From Brevinema_A sp051647535 (GTDB taxonomy: Bacteria > Spirochaetota > Brevinematia > Brevinematales > Brevinemataceae), in NCBI GenBank assembly GCA_051647535.1, contig JBOFEA010000027.1, positions 1 to 64,000 on the forward strand: DNA of 64,000 nucleotides, given 5' to 3'. The position numbers and the translations under genes were made by a program. The notes under the pieces are model-generated. The model had not been told where the DNA came from, ran no database searches, and saw nothing but the letters and a program-made list of their open reading frames with translations. This document shows, piece by piece, positions 1 through 8,414 of the stretch. The stretch's first letter is position 1. Each line of letters begins with the position of its first letter.

Positions 1-1102
1 AAATGTGACCAACTTCCAGCCACTTGATATTGCTGCACTTAAAACAGCAAGGGATACGACATTAAAAGATCCAAACTGGATACCCAGAAAAATATATGAT
101 AATTCAAGAGCTTCGTTAAAACTTATGGGTGATATATCACGCCACTGTTGGAGAAGAGCGGTAAACCAATATGATAATACACTGTTGCCGGTAAATGAAA
201 ATATTATGAATAATGATGACTGGGTAAGGCAGTATAATATTTCTCCGGACGATGCTCCATGGAGTTATGACTTTGACCCGGTAGATGCATTGAATTATAA
301 AGTTAATGTTGGCAGAGATAAAAATACTTTACTTGCTAATGGACAAGTACTGGACGGATATATCAAAAACAATGTGTATTATATGAAAATTCTTGATACT
401 GTCGGTACAACAGAATCTGTTTTTCGATTCTTTGGGAACAAATCTTCAGTACCAAACAATTATTATAATACTGAAATTTCGAATAAATTTTTTGCTCTTC
501 AAGTAGGTACAAACAAATATCATTTTAGAGCAAAACTTGCTTCCGGAATATCAGTTCAGGAAGCTCGTGAAAAACGAGCACAATTGCCTTTTCATAATAT
601 TGTAGCATTACATATATGGCAATCCTCTCCGGATCGCTTGGGAGATTTTGGTTCATTGCCGAACAATAAAACCGAGTGGATCTCTGTATCTGAAAGTACC
701 GAAACTACATACGACAGCAGCAATTATGAAGAGATTTCTTTTAATACAAATTCATCACCGGCACCTGTGATGACAAGAACAATTGTTTCTTCCGGAAATA
801 GCCGGAATGAGACGTACGGTATGGTCTTTGTTCAAGGTTGTAATACAATGACTCATGATCCTTCCGGTACACTTATTAATACATATGGAGGAAAGCGTAC
901 AATGTTTTATCTCCAAGGTTGGGGTGATTGGGACGGATATATGGTTTCTTTGTTGAGAGATGGAGATATTGCACTTATGGTTAAATCTCCAACAGCAAAC
1001 TATACCTCATTAACCAATGACTTCCATACTAAGTATCAAACTTGGACTTCGACTTATGCTCAGTGGAACTTAAAACGAAAATCTGCATTGACTCCTCGTT
1101 AA
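1..1102 (+). CDS. Unrecognised protein, 3' part (5' end outside window)
   Basis: I do not recognise this protein. The frame is open from the first bases. The only start near the edge is a GTG at position 5 with no room for a ribosome binding site, so the gene most likely begins upstream and this is its last roughly 366 codons. The visible part is rich in Asn, Ser, Thr, Tyr and Trp (for example GWGDWDGY near the C-terminus) with few charged clusters. That composition is more like an extracellular or surface protein than an enzyme, but this is inference. No membrane segment or repeat is visible. A strong terminator hairpin follows at once, so it ends its transcription unit. Confidence 0.7.
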   Translation, partial: NVTNFQPLDIAALKTARDTTLKDPNWIPRKIYDNSRASLKLMGDISRHCWRRAVNQYDNTLLPVNENIMNNDDWVRQYNISPDDAPWSYDFDPVDALNYKVNVGRDKNTLLANGQVLDGYIKNNVYYMKILDTVGTTESVFRFFGNKSSVPNNYYNTEISNKFFALQVGTNKYHFRAKLASGISVQEAREKRAQLPFHNIVALHIWQSSPDRLGDFGSLPNNKTEWISVSESTETTYDSSNYEEISFNTNSSPAPVMTRTIVSSGNSRNETYGMVFVQGCNTMTHDPSGTLINTYGGKRTMFYLQGWGDWDGYMVSLLRDGDIALMVKSPTANYTSLTNDFHTKYQTWTSTYAQWNLKRKSALTPR

Positions 1103-1112
1103 AAATAAAAAC

Positions 1113-1145
1113 AAAAAAGCCGTATTTAATACGGCTTTTTTGTTT
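1113..1145 (+). terminator. Rho-independent terminator
   Basis: A near-perfect hairpin (AAGCCGTATT / AATACGGCTT) is followed by a T-run, just after the TAA stop of the first gene. Confidence 0.9.
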
Positions 1146-1237
1146 TTATTCTATATTTTGTATATAATTGAATCAATATTGTGTGAATAATGATTTTTTG
1201 ATTGCAATATTTTTAATTTTTTGTTATAATTGGATGT

Positions 1238-1283
1238 TATTGAAATGATAATATGTAATTTTATATATATTATTGTTTCAATA
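1238..1283. promoter_or_regulatory. Large inverted repeat, likely autoregulatory operator
   Basis: Left arm 1238-1254 and right arm 1267-1283 are 17-nt inverted copies that match at 15 of 17 positions (TATTGAAA at one outer end, TTTCAATA at the other), with 12 nt between them. The dyad lies 28 nt before the start of the LacI-like gene. LacI-family repressors bind palindromes and often autoregulate, so this is the obvious operator candidate. Binding is inferred. Confidence 0.5.
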
Positions 1284-1310
1284 TAATATTTGAAATTTTA
1301 AGAGTTTTTT

Positions 1311-2267
1311 ATGACACAGCGTTTTTCTATTAGGGATGTTGCTAAAAAAGCGGGAGTATCTATTTCCTCTGTTTCTTTGGCTTATCATAAACCTTATCAA
1401 TTATCCGAGAAAACTAGAAATACTATTTTGACTGTTGCTGAAGAAATGGGATATAAACCAAATCAAAATAAATTATCTAACTCTATTTCTGTTATTGCTC
1501 TAATGATTCCGAATTATATAGATTGTAGTGTATTTAATCAAATCTTTATCTTGAAAGTTTCTCAAGTTCTTGCTAATCATGGATATCAATTAATGATTAC
1601 TTATTATCATTCTATTGATAACTTAGATCAGAAGGTTAAATCAGTTGAATCATGTAATATGGTTCGTGGAATATTTGTTATTCTTCATGAATCGAAAAAA
1701 ACAATGAAAATACCTTTTATTCCTACAGTATTTCTAAGTTCTATCTGTAAAAATCATAATTATATTAATATTGGATACGATGTTTTTAAAGATATTATTG
1801 TTTCAATTAATCATTTATATAATCAAGGCAAACAATCTATTGGTGTAATAATGTTCGATAAAATTTATCATAATGAAGAATTTAAAAGACAATTGCAAGT
1901 ATTATCAGAATTGTATCCTGATTTATTATCTCGTTGTCAATTTTGTCTTTTCTCTAAAAATGTTAATGATATGGACAATATAATCCGATTTTATCAACAA
2001 GAACATCCGGAATCTTGGATTATTATAGGAACTTATGCTCTTTATTATTTCAATATGCTTGGTATAAAAGATCAGTCTGGTTATATTATAATTGAAGATA
2101 TTTCGTTAATTTCGTATACTGAAATTTTGAAAAATTTTACAATACTTGAATTTCCTATTTGTGAAATTATCAATAATGCGTTTGAAAATTTTCAAGAATT
2201 GCTTGTTTCTCAGAAAAATCAGTTGTCTTCGAAAACTATTATTTGTTCGAAGAAAATAACTAATTGA
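1311..2267 (+). CDS. LacI-family-like transcriptional regulator
   Basis: This is a DNA-binding regulator. Residues 5-55 form the LacI helix-turn-helix and hinge start (SIRDVAKKAGVS, then SLAYHKPYQLSEKTR and EEMGYKPNQ). The rest looks like a degenerate periplasmic-binding-protein-like sensor domain. At 318 residues it is slightly shorter than typical LacI proteins (about 330-340). The usual VSRVLN helix is replaced by VSLAYH, so DNA specificity is probably unusual. The effector is unknown. A 17-nt inverted repeat precedes it. The SDR gene follows 39 bp downstream on the same strand and could be a target or co-transcribed. The ribosome binding site is weak (AAGAG). Confidence 0.8.
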   Translation: MTQRFSIRDVAKKAGVSISSVSLAYHKPYQLSEKTRNTILTVAEEMGYKPNQNKLSNSISVIALMIPNYIDCSVFNQIFILKVSQVLANHGYQLMITYYHSIDNLDQKVKSVESCNMVRGIFVILHESKKTMKIPFIPTVFLSSICKNHNYINIGYDVFKDIIVSINHLYNQGKQSIGVIMFDKIYHNEEFKRQLQVLSELYPDLLSRCQFCLFSKNVNDMDNIIRFYQQEHPESWIIIGTYALYYFNMLGIKDQSGYIIIEDISLISYTEILKNFTILEFPICEIINNAFENFQELLVSQKNQLSSKTIICSKKITN

Positions 2268-2306
2268 TTATGTATGATTATTAGTTATTAATATCAGGAG
2301 GGCTCA

Positions 2307-3119
2307 ATGAGTAAAATTGTTCTGGTTACGGGAGCATCATCCGGTATAGGAAAAGATATTGCACAAACACTGTATAAATCAGGGTATATTGTATATGCAG
2401 TTGCTCGGCGTCAGGATCAAATGCAAGATCTTAAAGAGTTAGGAATTAATATAGAAAAGCTTGATATTACTTCAGAAAAAAATATTGAAGAAGTAGTAAA
2501 TTTAATAGTCAAAAAACATGGTCGAATAGATGTATTAATTAATAATGCAGGATATGGATTTTATCATTCTTTGGAAGAGACATCTTTAGAAGAAGGGCGA
2601 CGTCAATTTGATGTTAATATCTTTGGATTGATGAGTTTGACAAAAAAAGTTATTCCTTTTATGCGTAAAAATGCTTCAGGTACGATTATCAATATTTCTT
2701 CAGTTGCTGGTAAAGTTGCTATGCCTTTTATGGGATGGTATTCAGCGTCAAAGCATGCCTTAGAAGCGTTAAGTGATTCGCTTCGTTTGGAATTAAGTCC
2801 TTTTGGGATAAATGTTGTAGTCATAGAACCTGGAAGAATACGATCTGAATTTGCTTCTACAGCATTTGCTTCTCTTGATGAACTTGATTCATCTCCTTAC
2901 AAATCTGCTCTTGCAAAATTTGCCGAATTTTCCAAAAAGTATGTTATTCCCCCTGCTAAACCGAATGTAATTTCTAAAATTGTGCTTAAAATATTGAATA
3001 CAGACTCTCCCAAAAATCGTTATCTACCTACCATTGATAGTTGTTTTGCGGTATGGTCAAAACGAATTCTAGGAGATCGTATTTTAGATTTTTTTATCTC
3101 GCGAAAGTTAAATTCCTGA
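2307..3119 (+). CDS. Short-chain dehydrogenase/reductase (SDR)
   Basis: This is a classical SDR oxidoreductase of 270 residues using NAD(P)H. The Rossmann glycine motif TGASSGIG is at residues 8-15, NNAG at 79-82, and the catalytic Ser (around 131-132), Tyr145 and Lys149 are all present (YSASK). Arg34-Arg35 after beta-2 suggests NADPH preference, an inference from the family. The C-terminal extension of about 70 residues after the catalytic core resembles SDRs acting on lipids or steroids, but the substrate cannot be read from sequence. A good RBS (GGAGGG) precedes the ATG. Its 3' end overlaps the end of the convergent ABC-F gene by 12 bp with no terminator between them. Confidence 0.88.
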   Translation: MSKIVLVTGASSGIGKDIAQTLYKSGYIVYAVARRQDQMQDLKELGINIEKLDITSEKNIEEVVNLIVKKHGRIDVLINNAGYGFYHSLEETSLEEGRRQFDVNIFGLMSLTKKVIPFMRKNASGTIINISSVAGKVAMPFMGWYSASKHALEALSDSLRLELSPFGINVVVIEPGRIRSEFASTAFASLDELDSSPYKSALAKFAEFSKKYVIPPAKPNVISKIVLKILNTDSPKNRYLPTIDSCFAVWSKRILGDRILDFFISRKLNS

Positions 3120-4925
3120 TTCTTTCGAAATATGTTCTAATAATTCGGATGTTTCAAAAAGAGTTTGATACTGGACTTCCAAACCTGCTTTAAGATCAAA
3201 TAATTCTTTACTAAGCGTTTCAATTTTACTGCTTTCTTTTTCGGATGCGGCTTTAACCAGTTCTTCTTGAATAGTAATAATTTGAGATTCTGTCTTTGTG
3301 ATTTCTTGTTCCAAAGACAGAATTTTTTGTTTTATAGGTTTAATTTTTTCGTTAATCTGCTGTTGGATTTTAGCCTTAGCTTTTCGGTCTTCTTTTTTGG
3401 AAACTTTGTTGCTGGAATTTGAAGCTATTTGAATATTATCGTCTGAGAAGCCCTTATCTTCCAAGAATTCTTGATATGTCCCTTCAAATACATAAGGAAA
3501 ATCACCGTCAAAGACAATCAATCTATTTGCTAATGCGTGTAGAATCATTTCATTATGTGTAATAAAAACCATACTTCCCGGGTATTGATCCAATGCTTCT
3601 ATTAAGGAATCAACACTTTGCATATCCAAATGGTTAGACGGTTCATCAAGAAAAAGACATTGTGAAGGTGCTGCAATTAGTTTACCTAATAATACCCGAG
3701 CTTTTTCTCCACCTGAAAGGACACCGCATTTTTTTAAAGCAAGAGGTCCTTCAAAAAGCATTGCTCCGGCAATAGATCTGGCTGATGTTTGATTGTTTCC
3801 GGGAGGAAGAGCACTTAAAATTTCTTCTTCAACGGTCTTTCGGGAATCCAACTCTTGTTCGGCGATTTGTCCGTAATATCCTAAGAGTAGTTGTGGATGA
3901 ATGTTTATTAATCCCGAAATAGGAGTTAGTTTTTTTGATAATATTTTTAACAGAGTGGATTTTCCTTTTCCGTTCTTTCCTATAATAGCTACTCTATCTC
4001 CTTTGGAAATGCTGACAGACAGATCTTTGATTAGAAGTTCTTCAGGATTATATCCGAAAATTAAATTTTGGCATGAAATCATATTTTTTGATTCGAAACT
4101 CTTAAAATTAAATTCAAAATCAATATTTTTAATTTGTTCTAATGCATGTTTGTTTTCTTTTTTTTCTATTGCTTTGATACGGGATTGAACCATTCCGGCT
4201 AAACGTGCTTTAGCTCTGAATTTTCTGATAAATGTTTCAACATGTTCGCGTTCTTTTTCGTCATTGAGACGTGTTTTTTCGTAAATTTCTTCTTCTTGAG
4301 CAATTTGTTCGTAAATTTTTTCAGAACCGCCTTTGATTTTTTTTAATTTTTTTCTATGAATAGCCATGGTGTGGTCTACTATTGCGTCCATGAAAAAACG
4401 ATCGTGGGTAATTAATATCAGTTCTTTTCTCCACGATTTCAAAAATCCAATCAGCCAGCGGATTGTAATAATATCAAGATGGTTTGTTGGTTCATCCAAT
4501 AACAGCATATCAGCGTTGCCGGCCAATAATTTCGCAAGATTGATACGATTCATCCATCCTCCTGACAAAGAGTCAGGTGATTGAAGCATCATTTCTTTAG
4601 AAAAATCCAATCCTGATAATATTTTTTCTGCTTTCCAAACTTCATACATTTCATCTTGAGGGAGTGCTGAAACCACTTCTTCAAGTACGGTAGCCGAAGA
4701 GAAGTCAATTTCTTGTTTTAGGTATCCGACTTTGTAATTTTTGGGGAATAAAATTGTTCCGGAATCAGGTGATTCCAATCCTGCTAAAATACGAAACAAG
4801 GTTGTTTTACCATGCCCGTTTCTACCGACTAATCCGGTTTTTTCACCCTTGTGGATTGTAAAAGAAATATCTTTTAAAATGTCCTGGTGGGCATAGCTTT
4901 TATTGAGATTCGATATTTGAATCAT
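3108..4925 (-). CDS. ABC-F family ATP-binding protein
   Basis: This is a soluble twin-ATPase of the ABC-F class, which acts on the ribosome (translation factors, or resistance by target protection) rather than in transport. Two ABC domains are visible. The first has Walker A GRNGHGKTT, signature LSGGWMNR and a LLDEPTNHLD Walker B. The second has GKNGKGKST, LSGGEKAR and LFLDEPSNHLD. There is a charged linker between them and a Lys/Glu-rich coiled-coil C-terminal tail as in Uup/YdiF members. There are no membrane segments. The 605-residue length is normal for the family. The start is preceded by AAAGGA. The pepT stop and this ATG overlap by one base (TAATG), so the two are translationally coupled. 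The exact subfamily is not resolved. Confidence 0.9.
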   Translation of the reverse strand: MIQISNLNKSYAHQDILKDISFTIHKGEKTGLVGRNGHGKTTLFRILAGLESPDSGTILFPKNYKVGYLKQEIDFSSATVLEEVVSALPQDEMYEVWKAEKILSGLDFSKEMMLQSPDSLSGGWMNRINLAKLLAGNADMLLLDEPTNHLDIITIRWLIGFLKSWRKELILITHDRFFMDAIVDHTMAIHRKKLKKIKGGSEKIYEQIAQEEEIYEKTRLNDEKEREHVETFIRKFRAKARLAGMVQSRIKAIEKKENKHALEQIKNIDFEFNFKSFESKNMISCQNLIFGYNPEELLIKDLSVSISKGDRVAIIGKNGKGKSTLLKILSKKLTPISGLINIHPQLLLGYYGQIAEQELDSRKTVEEEILSALPPGNNQTSARSIAGAMLFEGPLALKKCGVLSGGEKARVLLGKLIAAPSQCLFLDEPSNHLDMQSVDSLIEALDQYPGSMVFITHNEMILHALANRLIVFDGDFPYVFEGTYQEFLEDKGFSDDNIQIASNSSNKVSKKEDRKAKAKIQQQINEKIKPIKQKILSLEQEITKTESQIITIQEELVKAASEKESSKIETLSKELFDLKAGLEVQYQTLFETSELLEHISKESGI

Positions 4926-6178
4926 TAAGAGTTTCCTTTAAATTTATATTTTGATGCTGAAAGTTTGATAATTTCTACAGTAAGTGCAAACGACTGATAC
5001 AGCGATGGTACGGGAAGGTATTCGAAAATCGAATGAATATTACAGGCTCCGGTAAAAAGATTTGGTGTTGGAAGTCCTTTTGATGATAATACCGCTCCGT
5101 CCGTCCCTCCGCGTATCGGATAGACAAGTATAGGAATTTCCAAATTCTTCATAGCTTCTTCAACAATTTGTATACAAGTATTATCTTGGGATAAATTATT
5201 TGCAATGTTGGCGTAAGAATCACTAATTTCATAGGTAATTTCGGCTTTAGGGTTCATAAGCTTGACTTCTTGAATAATGTTTTGGATATGTTGTTTTCGG
5301 GCATTGAATTTTTTCAAATCAAAATCACGGATAATCATTTCAATTTGAGCATAAGAAGGATTGCCTTTGATATCATGCACCATAAAGAAACCTTCTTTTT
5401 TTTCGGAATGCTCCGGCGTATCAAATTTATCCATTTTACTAATAATATCGTTAGCTGTCAGGATAGGATTAACTATAATTCCTTTTCCGGCTCCCGGATG
5501 AGCGGTAATGCCTTTGATGTGGATTTGGACGCCTGCACCATTGAATGTTTCATATCCGAATTCCCCAATAGGCCCCCCATCAACAGTATAAGACAAATCA
5601 ACCGGTAGTTTTTTTAAATCCAAACTATAAGCACCTTTGAGTCCGATTTCTTCATCAGGAACAAATACTAAGTAAATATCTCCATGCATAGGTTTTTCAG
5701 TCATAAGGTATCTCGCAATGCCCATCATAACTACTACACCGGCTTTGTCATCTGCACCAAGGACGCTTGTACCATCAGTAAAAATAATATCTTGTCCTAT
5801 ATAATTTTTGATATCGGGATGATCCGACACTTTAAACACAATATTTTTTTCTTTATTGAGGATAATATCTTCTCCTTTAAATGGGAGAACCTGTGCTCGA
5901 ACATCAGGACTGGCTCCAATATCAACCGTATCAATATGCGACATAAATGAAATTGACGGAGCATCTGTATTTCCCGGAATCTTCGCAATAAGGACAGCTG
6001 TAGTTTCTAATATAATGTCTTTAATACCTAAACATTCAAGATCAGCTTTAAGTGTTTTTGCTAATATTGTTTGTCCGGGAGAGGATGGAAGAGTATCGGT
6101 TTCGGTACAGCTTTGTGTATTTATCTTTGTATATTTAATAAACGAATGTGTCAAAAATTCGGTAGTTTTTGAAATCAT
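4925..6178 (-). CDS. pepT: Peptidase T (tripeptide aminopeptidase)
   Basis: This is a cytosolic M20 metallopeptidase that removes the N-terminal residue from tripeptides. Metal-site motifs are in order: SHIDTVD, then TDGTSVLGADDKAG, PDEEIGLKGA with the catalytic Glu pair, VDGGPIGEF and, near the C-terminus, PIRGGTDGA and the final His in CNIHSIFE. The length of 417 residues is standard (about 410). The start has an AGGAG-type RBS. It is the first gene of a two-gene unit with the ABC-F gene. Peptide scavenging fits a host-associated or amino-acid-fermenting lifestyle, which is inference. Confidence 0.93.
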   Translation of the reverse strand: MISKTTEFLTHSFIKYTKINTQSCTETDTLPSSPGQTILAKTLKADLECLGIKDIILETTAVLIAKIPGNTDAPSISFMSHIDTVDIGASPDVRAQVLPFKGEDIILNKEKNIVFKVSDHPDIKNYIGQDIIFTDGTSVLGADDKAGVVVMMGIARYLMTEKPMHGDIYLVFVPDEEIGLKGAYSLDLKKLPVDLSYTVDGGPIGEFGYETFNGAGVQIHIKGITAHPGAGKGIIVNPILTANDIISKMDKFDTPEHSEKKEGFFMVHDIKGNPSYAQIEMIIRDFDLKKFNARKQHIQNIIQEVKLMNPKAEITYEISDSYANIANNLSQDNTCIQIVEEAMKNLEIPILVYPIRGGTDGAVLSSKGLPTPNLFTGACNIHSIFEYLPVPSLYQSFALTVEIIKLSASKYKFKGNS

Positions 6179-6267
6179 TGATCAATCTCCTAATGTGTCA
6201 TTCTAATTTAAAATTATAAATGATAATAATTTTATTTTCTACTTTTGAGGTATTAATCTTAAAATAT

Positions 6268-6296
6268 TTGATTTTTTTTTAATATGTTGTTATAAT
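6268..6296 (+). promoter_or_regulatory. Sigma-70-type promoter for sodA
   Basis: TTGATT (6268-6273), a 17-nt spacer and TATAAT (6291-6296), 34 nt upstream of the chosen sod start. Confidence 0.6.
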
Positions 6297-6329
6297 ATAG
6301 TTAAATGATATAATTAAATGGAGGATATT

Positions 6330-6947
6330 ATGTTTGAACTTCCAAAATTACCTTATGCTTACGATGCTTTAGAACCTTATATAGATGCGGCTACTATGGA
6401 GATCCATTATACAAAACACCATCAAGCTTATATTAATAATTTGAATGCGGCTTTGGAAAAGGAACCTGCACTTCAAAAATATACATTAGAAGAACTGCTT
6501 ACCGGATGGGATAAGCTTCCGGAAAGTATAAAAGTTGCTGTAAGAAATCATGCCGGAGGCCATCATAATCACTCATTATTTTGGACATTTCTCAAAAAAG
6601 ACAATAATACGTCTATTTCCGGAAAATTAAAAGAGTTAATTGAAAGGGATTTCGGATCTGTAGAAAATTTCCAAACACAGTTCAATGAAGCTGCAAAAGG
6701 ACGTTTCGGATCAGGATGGGCTTGGCTGGTTGTTGATTCAAAACATCATCTTCAGGTAATTAGTACTCCAAATCAAGACTCTCCTCTGATGAATGGATTA
6801 ATTCCTATTTTCGGTTTGGATGTTTGGGAGCATGCTTATTATCTTAAGTATCAAAATCGCCGTCCTGATTATGTTGCTCAATTTTGGAATATTGTTGATT
6901 GGAATGTAGTACAAGATAATCTCCAAAAAGCTCTTCATAAAAAATAA
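6330..6947 (+). CDS. sodA: Superoxide dismutase, Fe/Mn type
   Basis: It converts superoxide to hydrogen peroxide and oxygen in the cytosol. All four metal ligands are where expected: His26, His81 (in HHNHSLFW), Asp164 and His168 (LDVWEHAYY). At 205 residues it has normal family length. I chose the ATG at 6330 because GGAGG lies 5 nt before it; the upstream in-frame ATG at 6318 would place that ribosome site inside the gene. Metal preference (Fe or Mn) cannot be settled by eye. A single-gene unit with its own promoter, it shares a bidirectional terminator with bioY. Confidence 0.94.
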   Translation: MFELPKLPYAYDALEPYIDAATMEIHYTKHHQAYINNLNAALEKEPALQKYTLEELLTGWDKLPESIKVAVRNHAGGHHNHSLFWTFLKKDNNTSISGKLKELIERDFGSVENFQTQFNEAAKGRFGSGWAWLVVDSKHHLQVISTPNQDSPLMNGLIPIFGLDVWEHAYYLKYQNRRPDYVAQFWNIVDWNVVQDNLQKALHKK

Positions 6948-6960
6948 CATCTTCATATAA

Positions 6961-6993
6961 AAAAACATCTTTTATTTAAAAGATGTTTTTTTA
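6961..6993. terminator. Bidirectional terminator between sodA and bioY
   Basis: A 14-bp perfect stem (6961-6974 with 6977-6990) with A-run and T-run flanks serves both converging genes. The bioY stop codon lies inside the stem. Confidence 0.88.
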
Positions 6994-7490
6994 TTTGTAA
7001 ATATAGCAACGATCAGTATCTTGATTATTCCTCCTAAGATAAAAGGATATAATCCTGTTGATAACAGGTTTTCTTTTGGGACAAATATACTAAGTTGTAA
7101 TAATCCTGCTCCAAAAATAATTATTGATCCTCCAATCATTTTGAATATCTTTATGAGAGTATTATCATTCTTTAAACTGCCTGTCAGATATGCGGCAGGA
7201 ATAAATCCAATCAAATATCCTCCAGAAGGTCCTAATAGAACACTTAATCCTGAAGCTCCTCCTGCAAACACAGGAATTCCAGCTATTCCTTGTGCTAAAT
7301 AGAGAATAACAGATACAAGTGTTGCTTTTTTATCTAGTAAGGATAAAACAATAAATAATCCTAATGTTTGTCCTGTAATTGGAACAAAAGGTAATGGAAT
7401 AGTAATTTGTGCGGAAACAGTCATTATCAATGATCCGAAAATAGAAAGTGTTATGATATTTGTCTTGTTGAAAATTTGTGTTTTAATCAT
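6972..7490 (-). CDS. bioY: Biotin transporter substrate-binding subunit BioY
   Basis: This membrane S-component of an ECF-type biotin transporter has 172 residues and about six hydrophobic segments. Recognisable family motifs are FVPITGQTLG near residues 35-45 and GGASGLSVLLGPSGGYLIGF near 76-95, which contribute to the biotin site. No ECF ATPase or EcfT gene is in the window, so it either uses a shared energising module elsewhere or works alone, as reported for some BioY proteins. A good RBS (AAAGGAG) precedes the ATG. Its promoter is a consensus TTGACA-N17-TATAAT whose -35 lies inside one arm of a BirA-like operator, so biotin-dependent repression is likely. No biotin synthesis genes are seen. 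Confidence 0.9.
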   Translation of the reverse strand: MIKTQIFNKTNIITLSIFGSLIMTVSAQITIPLPFVPITGQTLGLFIVLSLLDKKATLVSVILYLAQGIAGIPVFAGGASGLSVLLGPSGGYLIGFIPAAYLTGSLKNDNTLIKIFKMIGGSIIIFGAGLLQLSIFVPKENLLSTGLYPFILGGIIKILIVAIFTNKKTSFK

Positions 7491-7526
7491 ATAATATCTC
7501 CTTTTACTTTTTTATTTGCTTAATTC

Positions 7527-7555
7527 TTGAATATTTCTATTATGTTGATTATAAT
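7527..7555 (+). promoter_or_regulatory. Promoter for the BPL_N-like gene
   Basis: TTGAAT (7527-7532), 17 nt and TATAAT (7550-7555). The predicted start site falls just before the operator dyad. The two divergent -10 boxes overlap. Confidence 0.6.
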
Positions 7556-7576
7556 ATATCACACTACAATTGTCAA
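7548..7576 (-). promoter_or_regulatory. bioY promoter
   Basis: On the minus strand TTGACA (complement of 7571-7576) and TATAAT (complement of 7548-7553) are separated by exactly 17 nt. The -35 lies within the left arm of the operator dyad. Confidence 0.75.
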
Positions 7577-7601
7577 CGGTAGTTTTATTAAAGTTGACAA
7601 T
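7569..7601. promoter_or_regulatory. BirA-like biotin operator
   Basis: ATTGTCAAC at 7569-7577 and its exact reverse complement GTTGACAAT at 7593-7601 are 15 nt apart. Known BirA operators are arms close to TTGTAAAC and GTTTACAA separated by 14-16 nt, so arm length, spacing and outer bases all fit. The left arm covers the -35 of bioY, and the whole site lies downstream of the divergent promoter. BirA itself is not in the window, so the binding protein is inferred. Confidence 0.7.
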
Positions 7602-7611
7602 GGGGGGTCAG

Positions 7612-8343
7612 ATGATTTTATTATACAATGATGAAGGGGTAGGGAGTTTATCTTTGCATGCACTGAAGGATCAGTATGAACATTTCGGATTCAAGACACA
7701 ATTTATTGGAGCGGATGAAATTATTCAAAATAAATTTCCGGATGCAGAAGCATTAGTATTTCCTGGGGGAGCTGATTTGCCTTACTGCAGGAAGTTAAAC
7801 GGTGCAGGTAATAGTAATATTAAACAATTTGTAAGATCAGGAGGGGTATATATTGGGATATGTGCCGGAGCATATTATGGGTGTTCATCTGTTGAATTTA
7901 AAGGGGAAGAATACTCTGTTTCAGGAAACAGAGAGTTGTCTTTTTTTGAAGGAAAGGCGATAGGTTCTATTCCGGAGCTGTCTTTGGGAAATCATTATAG
8001 CGAAAGATCATTGTCAAAATCAATTGTGAATATTGAGTTTCAAGGAAAGATAATACCTTGTTATTATCATGGAGGACCTTACTTTACAGAAAAGAAAGAG
8101 TCGGAAATTATTGGATATTATTCAAATGGAGAACCTGCTATTGTCGTTGGTCAGTACGGATATGGAAAGTATCTGCTTTCAGGAGTTCATTTTGAATATG
8201 ACGGGGATTTTTATCAGCGGTGTATGCCTATTTTGTCTTGTAATGATGGGTTTGATCCTGTATGGGAAGAAAATATTGTATCATTATTGCAATCCTCAAA
8301 TCGTTCTCCTATTTGGAATTTTATACGTACGGAGTTGTTATAA
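7612..8343 (+). CDS. Stand-alone BPL_N (biotin-protein-ligase N-terminal type) amidotransferase-like protein
   Basis: This is a class-I glutamine-amidotransferase-like fold protein of about 243 residues, resembling the N-terminal domain found in fungal biotin-protein ligases (BPL_N). Seen here: FPGGADLPY near residue 50, a glycine-rich turn, and the nucleophile elbow GICAGAYYG with Cys84. Later segments (CYYHGGPYF, VGQYGYGKYLLSGVHFEY) match the family's C-terminal part. There is no ligase catalytic domain. I chose the ATG at 7612 because a GGGGGG ribosome site is directly upstream; the earlier in-frame TTG at 7570 is inside the operator. It is divergent from bioY across a BirA-like operator, which ties it to biotin. 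Its reaction is unknown. Confidence 0.78.
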   Translation: MILLYNDEGVGSLSLHALKDQYEHFGFKTQFIGADEIIQNKFPDAEALVFPGGADLPYCRKLNGAGNSNIKQFVRSGGVYIGICAGAYYGCSSVEFKGEEYSVSGNRELSFFEGKAIGSIPELSLGNHYSERSLSKSIVNIEFQGKIIPCYYHGGPYFTEKKESEIIGYYSNGEPAIVVGQYGYGKYLLSGVHFEYDGDFYQRCMPILSCNDGFDPVWEENIVSLLQSSNRSPIWNFIRTELL

Positions 8344-8359
8344 AAAAGTTCTAATACTC

Positions 8360-8388
8360 TTGATTTTTAAAAGTGATTAATGTAAAAT
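8360..8388 (+). promoter_or_regulatory. Likely promoter of the apbE-rnf operon
   Basis: TTGATT (8360-8365), 17-nt spacer and TAAAAT (8383-8388), ending 26 nt before the apbE start. Confidence 0.5.
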
Positions 8389-8414
8389 AAATTAATATTT
8401 GATTTGGAGAAATT

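Noticed and set aside
7612..8343. Full biotin-protein ligase (BirA)
   Set aside because: The protein lacks the ligase catalytic GRGRxG-type motif and is only the BPL_N-type domain.
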